A DNA stretch of 64,000 bases from contig NC_031468.1 in NCBI RefSeq assembly GCF_000006565.2, positions 1,116,001-1,180,000 of the forward strand, in the 5' to 3' direction. The DNA is from Toxoplasma gondii ME49 (lineage: Eukaryota; Apicomplexa; Conoidasida; Eucoccidiorida; Sarcocystidae). The notes beneath the pieces are model-generated. The model saw only the letters and a program-made list of their open reading frames with translations. It searched no databases and had not been told where the DNA came from. Of this stretch, positions 45,474-56,900 are shown one piece after another. Positions within the stretch are counted from its first letter, which is position 1, and every line of letters starts with the position of its first letter. A program made the position numbers and the translations under genes.

Positions 45474-48400
45474 TTACAGTCTCTCAGGTTCTTTCCTGTC
45501 TTCACACTCCTGCTCATAGGCGGCAAGCAAGAGGTGATGCATTTCCTTCAGAAAAACAGACCTTGGACGTCTTTCTCCCTCACGTCTGTCTCCTTCCTCT
45601 TCCTCCAGAGAGCCGAGGAGAGCCGCGAGGCGCGCGAGAGAGAGAAGAAGCAGCTCTTCTTCTTCTCCTTCCTGTTGGAGCCAGGCTAGAAGAGTCCCGT
45701 ATCTCCTTGTCCTTCCTCGCTCATTTTTCCTCGTCTCTCCCTCTTCCTCCACCTCCACATCCGTCGTCGTGGTCTTCATCTCCTCGATCTCTCCAGGAAC
45801 TGCTCCTTTCGCGTTTCGCTCACTCTCTTCTTTCTCCTTCCCCTTCGTCTCCTCGTTCCTCTCCGTGTCTTTTCCTGCTGTCTCCCCTCTCTCTGTGTCT
45901 TCTTTCTCTGTCTCCTTTGAGGACTGGGTCGCGCTTAGAGGTCGGGCTCCATCTTCGCTTTCCCCGCGCCTTTCGGTTCGACTTTTGAGAAGTCCGTCCT
46001 CCTTGGGGACGACTGGTGCATGCATCGACGCGACGCTTCTGAGTCTCAGAAGGCGACAAACCTCTCTTCGTTGCTCTTCCTCTAAGCAGCTCTCTCGGTC
46101 TCGGTGGTTGCTGTTCTCCTTCATCCGCGTTTCCTCCGAAACTGAAACGTGGAAGAACTGCAGGAGAACCGCGCGCACAGTCTGGCGGTAAAAGGAGAGT
46201 ACCACTCTTTCTTGGTGTGCTTGCTCGTCTGCTTCCTGCCATTTTCTCCGAATCTCCTGCGAGTCGCCCTCAAACTGCAGGCGACGTTTCCGCTCTTCGC
46301 CTCCCAGAGGTACCGCAGTGTGAAGGCTCTCTGGCTGGGCTTTCGGTGTCGCCGTTTCTTCCGGAGACGCATGAAAAAGTCGCTCCGCGAGGAGAAGAAT
46401 CGGCACGCGCAAATCCGAATAAAGTGTAGCTGTGTCGAAGAGGCGCTGCCACGAAGAGCGAACCAGATCTTTGCTGAACTCGAGGGCAGCTGTACAGACA
46501 CTCCGACTCTCTGTGGCTTCCTCTCCACATTCTGCACTTCCCCAAGCAGACAACGGAGACCGACAACACTGCGTATCAGGAACGGACGAAGATCTAGATG
46601 AAAAGGACAATGGAGAGGAAGAAGAAGGGAGAGAAGAGGAGGAAGAAGAGAACGACAAAGGAGGAGAGGAAGGAGAGAAGGGATAAGGACATGAAAGCGT
46701 GTCTCTTTGTTTCGTTTCAGAAGACGGAATCATCTCGGAAAGAGTTCTGAGCGTCGCATGCAGAATTTCGTAGGCCGAGGAAAGAGTGTCTTCTCTGGAA
46801 TGTCTTTGCAGCCACTCGGCAACAGGCGGCAGAGATGACAGCCGGCGTTCTCGAAATGCACTTCTTCGTCCTGGGCCGCCAACAGCCGCTCGCTCGCTTG
46901 TTGAGAGTCCCACCGTCCTTTCTTCCAACACGAATGTTCTCTTCGACTCGGGCTCGACAGTTTCGAGAGAAGAAGAAGAGCAGACTGGGTGGAGGCGACC
47001 GAGCGCGTCCCGCTGTCTAGACACTTCGTTCTCGACCCTCAAAGGAGGCGCCAAAAAAGAAATGCTTGGGCGTTCGCTTTCGACAGAAGCGCCGAGACGG
47101 ACCCTCAGTGCAGTCCGTGCGTCGACGTTCTTGCAAGCGACAAAAGCAGGTCCGCCTGCGCCGGTGTTGACGGTGTTCGGTGAAGGAAAGGAGTTCTCGC
47201 TCGAGGACAGACAGGCGTTTTGGCGAACGCGCTGTTGCGGAGAAAAGGAGCAGCCAAAGGCCGCAGGCACATCCGAAAGAAGGGCGCAGGAAGAACGCAG
47301 GAGAAGCGAATGAAGTGCCAGGAACACAGAGCCGCAGAGGCACTGACGGCGATCCGCGGGGCTGCCTTCTTCTCTTGCTCCTCGACCAAGGCGTGCTTTC
47401 GCGCGAAGGCGGTCATCGGCGTCTGTCTCCGTGTCTTTCTCTCCGCAAGCGTCGCCTTGCCGTCGAGCTGAAGTTTCTTTCCCCGCCGCTGGAGGCAGGC
47501 CACACAGACAGGTGAGGCGAGTCGCTGGGCCAGCGGTGAGAACTGGCAGAGCAGAGAGAAGCGGGTGATTTGCTCCAGCAGGGAGACAGAGCGGCAAGCG
47601 AGCAGAAGCGAGAAGAAGAGGAAGAAGCCGTTCGCGCATGCACCTGGAAAACGCAGAGAGGAGGCTCTGCTGTGCATGGAACGGCAGGCTTTCCGCGTTT
47701 GACAGCGAACTCTCTGGAGTCGGAGAGGACAGAGAAGACGCAACTGACCAAACTGTCTCGCATGTCGCGACTGTGACCTTCCACAGCGGCTCGAGAAGAC
47801 AGAAAAGCTTGCGCCTCTCGGATGTCTCGCCACCTCCTCCCCGCGATCTCTGCTCTTCCCGAAGAAGGCCCAGTGTGCATTTCTGCATCGTTTCGTGGAG
47901 GAGTATCAGCAACTCGATGGGAGAGAAAAGGAGAGAGACAGCAGCTGCAGAAAGCGGAGGAGAGAGGGAGACCCCGGAGGAAGGCGCCGACGCCTCTGCA
48001 ACCGCCTGCACGACGGCCGCTTTGTGCGCTTTGTTCCCGAAAGAATAGCAGGAATCCTGGCTAGAACTGCGGTCGAGATCCGAGAACGACCCGTCGCGCG
48101 CGCTTTTCCTCGGCCTCACGTCTCCACGTGTGTCTTTGCTCTTTCGGCGATTAAGGCCCCCAGAGTGAAACAAAGATCCCGAGAAAAGCACCGCCCGCCA
48201 CGCGGCGAGCAGAGAAACGAACAGATCCTCGACAACTCCCCTTTCGTCTAAAAGAAGATTCAGGAACGCGGCTCTCCTTACGCAACTCGACATGTCTCCG
48301 TGACATCCCTCATTTGATTCGTCTCCTTCTGCTCCCTGCTCGTCGCTTTCTCGGCCATTCCCCTGTCTGTTTGGCTCCTTCGTTTCTCTCTGTCCTCCAC

Positions 48401-51400
48401 TTCCTGGTCGGTGGCACCTGCGAGTCTGTGGGCGCGCTTCTGCTTCTTTGAGACTTCTAGAAAATACACCGCGCTCTGCGCTCTCTTCCTCTGCGAAGCT
48501 CTCTTTCTTCGCGCCTGCATGCGGCGCAAGCGTGCCTAGCGCCTCCACTTCGGAGGCGAGGAAGCGCCAGACGCGGACCAAGGCTTTCGCAAGCTCAAGG
48601 TCTTCGGCTCGCTCCTGACCTTCCTTTCGCTCTTCGCCAGAGTCTCCTTCCTTCGTCTCCTGTTTCCGCGGGCCATGAGGACGCGGCTCGAGCGCCAGCG
48701 CCGGCGGCGCCTGGCGCTGAGGCGCTGCTCGCAGGTCCGCGGGAAGCCTCAGGGCGCGCGTGAGAGACAAGACGAGTATTTTGTACAGCGGACGCCGCAC
48801 AGTTCCTTCCCGGTGGTGCGCGAGAACAGCCGCAGACTCCGAACACGAGTCAGAAGAAGGCGAGGAACTCAACGAAAGCGACGCAGGAGACGCAGATCCG
48901 TTGTGCAGCAAAGAAGGGTGACATGAGGAAGAAGAAGAAGCAGAAGAAGAAGAAGAAGAAGAAGGAGAAGGAGAAGCAGAAGAAGGAGAAGGACGTGTGG
49001 GTGTAAGGCTGTCAACGAGAAGGTTGATTGAGTTGACATAGTTAGCAGACCCCCGGGAGAAGATCAGGGGTGAGAAGAATCCGAAGAAAACGGCAGAATT
49101 TGAGACAAGTCCAAACGTCTTGTGCATTTCTCTCTCCTTGCACACGGCACCGTCCACAGCAAATCGAGAGGGCACCGCGTTCTCACCTTCTGCAGAAGAT
49201 CCTCCTGTTTCGCCTGCGCTCTCGGCTTGCGCAGCCTCAGCAAAGAGACGCCTTGCAGCTCCTTTCTGCTCGTCTCCCTCTCGTGCCTCTTTGCTCTCCC
49301 CTCTCTCCGCCTGCACGTCTTCTTCCCCGCCTCTCACATCTTCTCTCGAGCGACTCGCCATGAAACCTGCCTTTCTTCCAACTGTCTCTTTGTCCCCTCT
49401 CTGAGTCTCCTCCTCTCTCCTGTGTCCTCTGTCTCTCACCTCCGCTTGCAAGTCAGAGCGGAGAACGCATGCACTTCGAGAAAGAGCGCGAGCCACGCAC
49501 TGAAGAACAGAGACACAAAGCGCAGAGACAGTTTTGAAGGAAGAACGCGACGCTCGCTCCTCCTCCTCTCCGCTCTGAAACGCCTCCGCAGAAGAAGAGA
49601 CAGAAGAAGAGAAAGGAGAGTAAGAAGGAAGAGAAGACGAAGAAACGGAAAATGAGGAGGAAGAAGAGTCGCATTGCGTGAGGAGTGGAACGAGCTTTGT
49701 GAGGCTACAGAGAGCCATGTAGTTGGGTGCGATTGGTGATGGAACTTTTTCAAAGAGAACGGAGAACGAAGAGAGAGAACAGAAGAGAGACGAGTCTCCT
49801 GTGGCGCACGCAGTCAGAACTTCGGCGGTTCGAAGAACGAGAAGAACTCGACAGACATCAGCCGCGGCGGGGACCGTTGACTTCTTCACTGGAGATGTAC
49901 TCCCGTCCGCTTTCCTCGCAACGACATCACTGCCGCTCTCTCCTTCTTCCCCATTCTCGACCTGCCCATCTCGCGCGCGCCGCTGCTCTCTACTGGTGTA
50001 TGTACACCTCGCACCAGCGGACTTGTAGAAGAAGGAACACGCGAGGAGTTCTACAAGCGCGTCGAGAAGCTCCAAGACGGCAAGCAATGCACAGCCTTCG
50101 CGGTCCTCGCTTGTACACACTGTGTTTGTAGTTCGTTCTTCTTCTTTTCTTTCTCGTCTTCGCCAAGTTTCGCCCTCACGCCTCTGAAACAGAGGGCTCA
50201 GTGTCGGCAAAGAATCGCAAAGTCGATTGAGCAGAAGAAACAGCAGACTCGTCTCGTTCTCCTCTTCGTTCGCTCTCTTCTCTCGCTTATCTGTGTTTGG
50301 ATTTGAACATTCTTCTCCGTTTCCACTTTCCTCGCAGAGCATCCAGGCGACGAGAGCTGCTGTTCGGCTTCGGCAAGTGAGTGTGGTGAGGGGTGCGAAG
50401 AGAAGACCCAGGAGAGAAGCGAAGAAGCGAGCTTTTTCGACGGAGAAGGTAGAAGAGGCCCGTGGAGCACAGACACAAACTTTGTCTTTCTCCGACATAT
50501 CCCCCCTACCTCTGCCTGCTTCTCCCGCCTTCGCGACTCCCTGTTCCTTCTCTTCATGCCTCTTTCTGTCTTGTGCACAAACACGAGCGTCCTCTGCCAG
50601 GATTCGCCGAGAGAGAGACTTCGACGCAGCTGGCCGCCTCAACGCTTCCAAGAGGAGACCAAGTCCGCCAGCTTCTCCGCAGACGAGCTGCCAAGCCAGA
50701 CCCAGTCTCTCTTCGTCGAGGAGTGCGTCTCGGGGTGTCTCCAGAGAGCCGGAAAACTGGTAGCGGAAGTCCGTAAGCCACAGGGCGAGGAGAGAGGCTG
50801 CGGTGGATGTCCACCCCGGGACGCCCTGCAGAGCTCGCAGCGCCTTCAGAGTGCAGAGGTGGAGCTGACGCTGAGGAAACTCCACGCGGAGAGAAGCAGA
50901 GGAAGAGCGCGAGACAGAGGGCGTCGTCGCGCCGTTCACGCGGTGCAGAACTGACAAGAAAAACAGCTCTGAGGAGAGAGGCGCGGGGAGAGGAGACCGA
51001 GTCGAAACCTGAAGACTTTCCAGGTCTTTTTCGCCGTCGCTGCACACTTCGACGCGTAAAAAAGGCGCTTCTCGCGTCGCGGAGTTGCCAAGTTCCACGG
51101 AAGGAAGTGACGGAGATCCAGACGCGTCGCGGCTAGCCAGCTCTCTGGACTGTACATACACCGCAACTGCATCCAGGATGGACTGCACAGCTCGCTTGTT
51201 TAGGTCAGGCAGAGCACCCGAAAGTGCAATTTCGTCTGTCTTGTCCGTCTGGGGATTTCGAATCTTGGAAACGGGGGACCATTCGCATCTCTTCTCTCCT
51301 CGCCGTTTCTCATTTGCGTCCCTCGGTGAGACGCGCACGTCTCGTTCCTCCTCAGCCACTCCTAAGCAAGAGAAGAAATCGCTGCTTTCGCTGCGGTTCC

Positions 51401-52508
51401 CGAACGGAAACTGCGTGTCTCCACTTTCAGGAACCCCCCCAAAACGAAAATCCGAATCAGGCAACAGAGAGAGGAGAAAGAGACCTATAGATCGAAGCTC
51501 GACACTCTGGTCTCGAGATCCAAACTCTCCTCTGCTTCGGAGGCGCTTGAGGTCCCCAGATGCTTCCAAGAGAACTCCTTTCTCCTCGGTCTCCCCACAA
51601 GTAGCTTGAACCGTCGTCAGGCAAAGGCGAGAGAGAGGCTTCTCTCTGTGTTTCGACGCCGGCCGCGGCAACTCAGCAGACGGGGAGGCGACCTGCGGCA
51701 GACAAGGCTTCCCTGTCTCCTCCCCAGAGAGGCTGCTGCACGCTTCAACAGCCTCTCTCGTGTTCCTGTGTAACTGCGTATGCGCGTCTGCATGCGTGGC
51801 TGTCAGTGACGCCAGGATGTGAGGGATGTGAGACGAGGAAGGAGAAACGGAAGACGACGAAGAGTTCGAGGAACATGGAGAGGCATCACAAGAGGAAAGA
51901 GAGACAGGCGCGGGTGAATCAGCTAGAGAGACAGACGGCAGTTCAGACGGGGCGGACAAGGAGGAGGCGCACGACGAAGGCTGAAGATGTTTCGAGCCTA
52001 GGGCCGATGCGAGAGAAGACAGAGAAGAAACGGAAGGACACTCCGGCGGAAAAAAACGAGGCGAACTGTCCGGCGAAGCGAGGAGTGGAAGGGATGAACA
52101 GGAAACAGGTGGAGGAACTAGGCGCTGCAGGAGAGCGACTGCGTCGCGGAAACTTGGAGAGACAGAACAAGAGAGAGGAGAGGAAGACGAATGCGATTCA
52201 GAAGAGGGAGGAGTCCCTGCCTTTTCCTCTGAAGAGATTCTTTGCTTGATTTGCTTCTGCTTTCCTGGAACAGCTTGATGTGAGAAACCTGAGAAAGGAA
52301 GATGCAGCGTGGTTCCACCATTTCCGCCACGGATGTCTGAAAGCGCCTTTGCGCGTGATTTGCGGGGATCAAACTTTCGAGAGAAAAGACCTTCCTTCTG
52401 AGGGGTCTCTAGACACTCGATTCGGGCGAGGAGGGACTCGTCTTCCAGCAAATCCGGGGGATGGAGTTCCGCATACTCTGCAGAGACGGCGCAGGAGCAG
52501 GGAGCCAT
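45474..52508 (-). CDS. Single-exon 2344-aa Ser/Glu-rich protein of unknown function
   Basis: An uninterrupted frame of 2345 codons runs from ATG 52508 (context CAACCATGG) to TAA at 45474-45476. The open frame extends six codons further upstream, but only from a TTG. The first 250 residues are Ser/Pro-rich with long Ser runs. After that, Leu-rich helical stretches (RFFASLLGLLFAPLTTL, LLAVLELLDALVELLACSFF, YMALCSLTKLVPLL, PLYKILVLSLTRALRL, GTLLAWLQQE) alternate with Ser, Glu and Arg low-complexity linkers. That pattern would suit an alpha-solenoid (HEAT/ARM-like) scaffold broken by insertions, but no family signature is clear. No signal peptide or convincing membrane span is seen. A 7-kb coding exon is striking beside neighbours with six to eight exons. 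TGCATGC motifs lie about 530 bp upstream. The reverse strand also shows many 60-180-codon frames, all shadows. Confidence 0.82.
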   Translation of the reverse strand: MAPCSCAVSAEYAELHPPDLLEDESLLARIECLETPQKEGLFSRKFDPRKSRAKALSDIRGGNGGTTLHLPFSGFSHQAVPGKQKQIKQRISSEEKAGTPPSSESHSSSSPLSCSVSPSFRDAVALLQRLVPPPVSCSSLPLLASPDSSPRFFPPECPSVSSLSSLASALGSKHLQPSSCASSLSAPSELPSVSLADSPAPVSLSSCDASPCSSNSSSSSVSPSSSHIPHILASLTATHADAHTQLHRNTREAVEACSSLSGEETGKPCLPQVASPSAELPRPASKHREKPLSRLCLTTVQATCGETEEKGVLLEASGDLKRLRSRGEFGSRDQSVELRSIGLFLLSLLPDSDFRFGGVPESGDTQFPFGNRSESSDFFSCLGVAEEERDVRVSPRDANEKRRGEKRCEWSPVSKIRNPQTDKTDEIALSGALPDLNKRAVQSILDAVAVYVQSRELASRDASGSPSLPSVELGNSATREAPFLRVEVCSDGEKDLESLQVSTRSPLPAPLSSELFFLSVLHRVNGATTPSVSRSSSASLRVEFPQRQLHLCTLKALRALQGVPGWTSTAASLLALWLTDFRYQFSGSLETPRDALLDEERLGLAWQLVCGEAGGLGLLLEALRRPAASKSLSRRILAEDARVCAQDRKRHEEKEQGVAKAGEAGRGRGDMSEKDKVCVCAPRASSTFSVEKARFFASLLGLLFAPLTTLTCRSRTAALVAWMLCEESGNGEECSNPNTDKREKRANEEENETSLLFLLLNRLCDSLPTLSPLFQRREGETWRRRERKEEERTTNTVCTSEDREGCALLAVLELLDALVELLACSFFYKSAGARCTYTSREQRRARDGQVENGEEGESGSDVVARKADGSTSPVKKSTVPAAADVCRVLLVLRTAEVLTACATGDSSLFCSLSSFSVLFEKVPSPIAPNYMALCSLTKLVPLLTQCDSSSSSFSVSSSSLPSYSPFSSSVSSSAEAFQSGEEEERASRSSFKTVSALCVSVLQCVARALSRSACVLRSDLQAEVRDRGHRREEETQRGDKETVGRKAGFMASRSREDVRGGEEDVQAERGESKEAREGDEQKGAARRLFAEAAQAESAGETGGSSAEGENAVPSRFAVDGAVCKEREMHKTFGLVSNSAVFFGFFSPLIFSRGSANYVNSINLLVDSLTPTRPSPSSASPSPSSSSSSSASSSSSCHPSLLHNGSASPASLSLSSSPSSDSCSESAAVLAHHREGTVRRPLYKILVLSLTRALRLPADLRAAPQRQAPPALALEPRPHGPRKQETKEGDSGEERKEGQERAEDLELAKALVRVWRFLASEVEALGTLAPHAGAKKESFAEEESAERGVFSRSLKEAEARPQTRRCHRPGSGGQRETKEPNRQGNGRESDEQGAEGDESNEGCHGDMSSCVRRAAFLNLLLDERGVVEDLFVSLLAAWRAVLFSGSLFHSGGLNRRKSKDTRGDVRPRKSARDGSFSDLDRSSSQDSCYSFGNKAHKAAVVQAVAEASAPSSGVSLSPPLSAAAVSLLFSPIELLILLHETMQKCTLGLLREEQRSRGGGGETSERRKLFCLLEPLWKVTVATCETVWSVASSLSSPTPESSLSNAESLPFHAQQSLLSAFSRCMRERLLPLLLASARLPLCLPAGANHPLLSALPVLTAGPATRLTCLCGLPPAAGKETSARRQGDACGEKDTETDADDRLRAKARLGRGAREEGSPADRRQCLCGSVFLALHSLLLRSSCALLSDVPAAFGCSFSPQQRVRQNACLSSSENSFPSPNTVNTGAGGPAFVACKNVDARTALRVRLGASVESERPSISFLAPPLRVENEVSRQRDALGRLHPVCSSSSLETVEPESKRTFVLEERTVGLSTSERAAVGGPGRRSAFRERRLSSLPPVAEWLQRHSREDTLSSAYEILHATLRTLSEMIPSSETKQRDTLSCPYPFSPSSPPLSFSSSSSSLPSSSSPLSFSSRSSSVPDTQCCRSPLSAWGSAECGEEATESRSVCTAALEFSKDLVRSSWQRLFDTATLYSDLRVPILLLAERLFHASPEETATPKAQPESLHTAVPLGGEERKRRLQFEGDSQEIRRKWQEADEQAHQERVVLSFYRQTVRAVLLQFFHVSVSEETRMKENSNHRDRESCLEEEQRREVCRLLRLRSVASMHAPVVPKEDGLLKSRTERRGESEDGARPLSATQSSKETEKEDTERGETAGKDTERNEETKGKEKEESERNAKGAVPGEIEEMKTTTTDVEVEEEGETRKNERGRTRRYGTLLAWLQQEGEEEELLLLSLARLAALLGSLEEEEGDRREGERRPRSVFLKEMHHLLLAAYEQECEDRKEPERL
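48928..48990. repeat. GAA/GAAGAA triplet-rich coding tract (poly-Ser on the minus strand)
   Basis: Runs of AGAAGAAG on the plus strand read as Ser codons on the coding minus strand, giving a run of Ser broken by Ala and Pro inside the 2344-residue protein. Confidence 0.8.
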
Positions 52509-53938
52509 GGTTGCGACGTGGAACAAACTCGAAGAAGCGGCGGCTTCCCTATTCGGCGAAATTAGTTGAAGTAAGCGTCTTGTTTACGTTCGCGTATGCG
52601 CATTCGTGGCGTTCGCGGTGCCGCTGTCTCGGTCTAACATGCAGGGAAGCAGCACCCGGCGCCGGTCAATTTCAGAAAACCGGAAAACTGCGTGTTGCAT
52701 GAAACCCAATCTTGTCCGTTCCCTGCCCATGCATCCGAGGACTTTGAAAATAATTTGAGGAGCCGAATCCCTGCTTTATGAAGGAAAACAAAGTGGTAAG
52801 CGGCGAAAATGCCCGCTGACAGCTTGGCTTTTCCCTGGAGTCTCTGCAGAGTGACTCGAGCGCCTAGCGAGGAATTCGAAAGAGCACGGTGCGCGGCGCC
52901 GCGCAAAAAACGAGATTCTCCCCCCGTCTGAGCACAGAGGTGGTTTCGCAATTGCAAAGAGAGTGGCGAGAAGAAAAAGCACCCGGGGATCTTGGGGAAC
53001 AAGGCAATTACAAGCGGGTCAGCATAGATACAGCATGCATGCACTGCATGCGAAGGGAACTGAGGAACAAGCTCAGGGAACAGCGTCGGTCTTCACAGAA
53101 AAACGAAAAGATAGACCCGCACCGGCGCAGTGTGGTGATTTCCGTGACTTTTCAATTGGCAGAGTTTTGCCGTCTGTGAGAACTCGAGTAGAGGACGAGA
53201 AATGCGTAGGAGCGGGAAACGCCGGGGACCGGCTTGACGCCTGAGAATAGGATCCCATGATTCATGCCGTGTGTGGCACAGTGCAGACGAACGCAAATGT
53301 AGCTTATATCTACGGAAGTAAACATGTACATATACACATGGACAGACTTGCGAATTTGTGTGTAGATATCGGGCTACGAGCAACTATCCAGTAAAAAAGG
53401 GGTTAGGGTTTACGGTTGTGTTGTGGGCGAAGAGCCAATGAGAGGAATGCCGAAGTTTCTTTCTGGGAACTGGCAGCTCTACAGCAGTAAAATGCGAGGG
53501 TATTCCAAATTTTGACGAGTACTTCAGTTTGCAGTTCCTATTCACTGAACCAGGCCATTTTCAGACACCTAGGAATCCCTGTTAGTTTCCGCAAGGGGTG
53601 GTCGCAATGCCTGCCTTAGGTTTTGGAAGCGAGCTTTGGTATAAACGTAGACGGAAAGGAAAGTGAACGAAAAGGTGTCAGGTTTGCTCTTATGTTAGAG
53701 GCTCCGCTCAAGAGACGAAGGTTCTGCAGTAAAGTGAGGGTTCTAGGTCTGCAAAGATGTCCAGCATTGCAGTGACACGGGTGCACGCTTCGAGTGTTCA
53801 CTCAGCTGTCGCGCCGAGAATCCAGGCTGACACTCTCGCATTTACCCACAGGTGAACCGGGCCGCTGTGTATGAAGGCATCGGCCTGCTCCATCGAGCTT
53901 CCAACGAGCAAAAGCTGCGAGTAACTTCACAGCACGGT
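52509..53938. other. Upstream region of the 2344-aa gene
   Basis: Promoter and 5' leader of the minus-strand gene. A cluster of TGCATGC sites lies at 53033-53051. A short TTAGGGTTTA-like stretch near 53402 is a single occurrence. No gene is supported. Confidence 0.55.
53033..53051. promoter_or_regulatory. TGCATGC motif cluster
   Basis: GCATGCATGC and CTGCATGC lie 3 bp apart, about 530 bp upstream of ATG 52508. TGCATGC is a known recurrent promoter motif of apicomplexans, bound by some ApiAP2 factors. It is palindromic, so orientation cannot be assigned. Function here is inferred from position only. Confidence 0.5.
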
Positions 53939-56900
53939 TCAGTGTTCTTTCCTCGAGAAGGGGATTTGAAAACTGGGTCTTTTCATGGGTGCCTCAATCG
54001 GGTTTTTTGAAACGGGATGTTGCGCAGTTTCGAAGACGAGGCATACAACACTGTCGTAGTCTTCAGTGGATGCGACTGCGCACACCATTCGGGGAGTATC
54101 AGGCTCAGGTGGTGCCCCCCGTCCTGAGAGGCTCGACACAAAATTGCAGTTTCAACGACGCTTTTTCCGTTGTCACTTGAAACGTGACCGAACTCGACTC
54201 AGACGCTCCAACAGGTTGCACAGCATATGCCGCTGTAGCTTTTACAGCGTAGGAGGCTCCAGCGACGAGTTTTCGGGGGTCAATAGCCATGTACAGGGAG
54301 TTTCGAAAAGGGTCCACGAGAGAGTCCAGCGGCCGAGAGTCTCCTGTGCCTCTCATTGTCCATGTTATTTTTATTTCTTTTCCGAGTCTCGCGTACGGGC
54401 ACGCTGCGACAGAAACGGCTAAACTCGTCACCTCGTCCCGCCGGCTCTGAACTTGTCTGTTGCCAACAATCGACAAAGTCGGCGCAGGAGAAATTCCCGG
54501 AAGCACCTGAACTGTTTTACTCGCTGTGACACACCCGAAAGCAGCAGAAACAGGAGACCCAACAGAACACGGCAGAACGGCCTTCTGCACCTCATCTACT
54601 GCCTGAAGAGTCATTTCGAAAGTCGAGACGTACGAATTAGACAGCAGAAGCTCGGAGGAGCTAAATTGTTCACTCGGCGAGCTCCAACTCTGCAGTAGAA
54701 TCTCAGTCCTAGACACCTTAGACAAAAGTAAAAGCCGATATTCTAACATGGTGAAGAAACGCGGTATAGCGCAAACAGCAGGAAGGTCCGTTCTGATGGA
54801 GACGACAATCTCACAAAGTACTTGAGTAACACCTTCCGGTTTGTATGTTTTGCCAAAAGATTCGGTACAGTCTTATGTGATGTCACATTCGAGAGCCGAT
54901 CGAGAAATTTCTGGTGATGAATTCGACGGCTTGCATAGCACATTCGTGATTTCCGCTGGCACTCAAGTCAACTCAGTGGAAAAAGAGACACCGTAACAGC
55001 GAGAAAAGCAGAGAAGAATCCTTAGCAGGACGACAGCAAATAGACGAACTGTGTTGACGGTGTGTGATTCGATGGGGGAAAACTAAACGGATTCTCTGTG
55101 GTAGTCCGTTCTCAAGATTACACTACACGAAATCCACGGATCGGATTCTGCTTGTTCTGGCACCCGCTTGACAAATCGACGAATGCTTTTTATGCCGGGG
55201 ATGTGCGCAGAGTACTCGACCCCTCTACTGTCTGACCGGTACTGCCGGGACAGTGTATTGTGTACTTATTACGGTAGTACTGTCAAGCCTTTTCATTCAA
55301 ACGGACTTCATGGAAAACCTAAAATATGCATACATGATTGGTCTTTAGCAGATATTCTACAATTTTCCAAAACACATTCATCCAAGCAGTCATCTTCTGT
55401 GCGTCTGGCTTCCTGCGAGCATTCGGATTCAGTCAAAATACTTTTAAACGCACCCTGGGCAGTGACACCTTTTGCTGTTGTAATGGTAAGCTCGAACTCA
55501 TGTTGCTGGACCGTAGCTGAGCTATAAACTGAAGGAAAGGAGGAGAAAATCAGCTCCCGATCAAGGATGATGGTTCGACTGCCTTCCACTTCGCGCAAGA
55601 AAACTTTGATCGATGAAGGGCATCGCGAACACGACCTGCGAGCGAAACGTCCGGAGTGACATCCGAAAAACGCTTTCGCTTTTCGATTTTCGTTTTTGTT
55701 CGCTGTCTTTTAGAGCACTCGAACTGCAGTATCAACACATAAAGTGCCTACCATCTGCTGATACTACACACCAAAAAACAAAAACTGCAACAGCACCTCT
55801 GCTGCTCTCAGCGACAGTCGTCTTCTCTGTTCACTAAATGGCAATCAAGGAAAATGTTCGCAGCTCCGCTGGTCTGCTTCGACACGGGTCTGTTCCCAGT
55901 TCCGGAGATGCTTTCCATCTCAGATTTGCACACCGTCGTGAAACATACACGGTTCGTATCGAAAAAAGACTCACTCCATGCACGGAATTATCGCGTCCGT
56001 GGATTTTTTTGTCAGAATCTTATCAGTACACAGTTTGCCGTTTCGTCGGGTTCATACGAACGACTATCCCACTCTTTCAAAGCCTGTGTGGATGCAACAC
56101 TATGTCTCGTTGAAATCAACCATCTGAAGCTGATCAGTGCTCGTTTTACCGTTTCTTTGCGTGAGACTTCACATCAGTGTTACCTGCTGCAGATGCCTTT
56201 CTACTCACATCTATCTGCTGTCTCCCACAGGTCTTCTGTTTGTGCAGTCTGTGGTCATTTTATCACTGTAAAGTTCATCCAGGTTTGTAAATCCACAGAA
56301 ATCTATTGAGGGACTACAAACTCACCACTGGTAGTTCACGATGCTCGACCCCGTGCTGCCGTCATCCCCTGCCCAGCAGACACATCACTGGCAGTTTGAC
56401 ATTTATGGATTTTTAAAGAAACACACGTGAACAGTTCCCCCTTTCTGCAAAAGAGCGCCTATTTCTTTGGAAGGAAAACTCTGCCTACTTTTGGGGATCC
56501 TTAAGAGGGTGGTTGTGGTAGTCTAAAGAAGCCCGTGAAATTCAGCTGCCCTAGAATTTTCAACATACAGCGTGACCTGTGTTTTCTTTGTTAGTGTGTT
56601 TACGTCCTCTCATTAGCATCTTTTTTCCCAAAATGCTTTTGTATGCACACAAGTTCGACTCAAGAACCGGCGAATTTCTGGCTGTGCGCTACAGAGCGCC
56701 GCCCCAATTGAGTTTTTGGAAACGCACCGACAGAGACAACAAGCAACAAACGATTCGTCTAGGGGCCCTCGTGGCCTTGAATTACGGCGGAAGTCCGTAC
56801 CTGTGCTGCCTGACGCGGACAATTTAAGAGACGAACACCGATCGATGCTAGCAGGTCCCTGACCCATGGCAGCACACACACACACACGTCAAGCAAACGA

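Noticed and set aside
53398..53414. Telomere-like TTAGGGTTTA stretch
   Set aside because: Only one imperfect occurrence; no tandem array, so not an interstitial telomere.
55854..56309. 151-codon plus-strand ATG frame
   Set aside because: Lies over minus-strand REJ-like exons with splice signals and shows no motif of its own.
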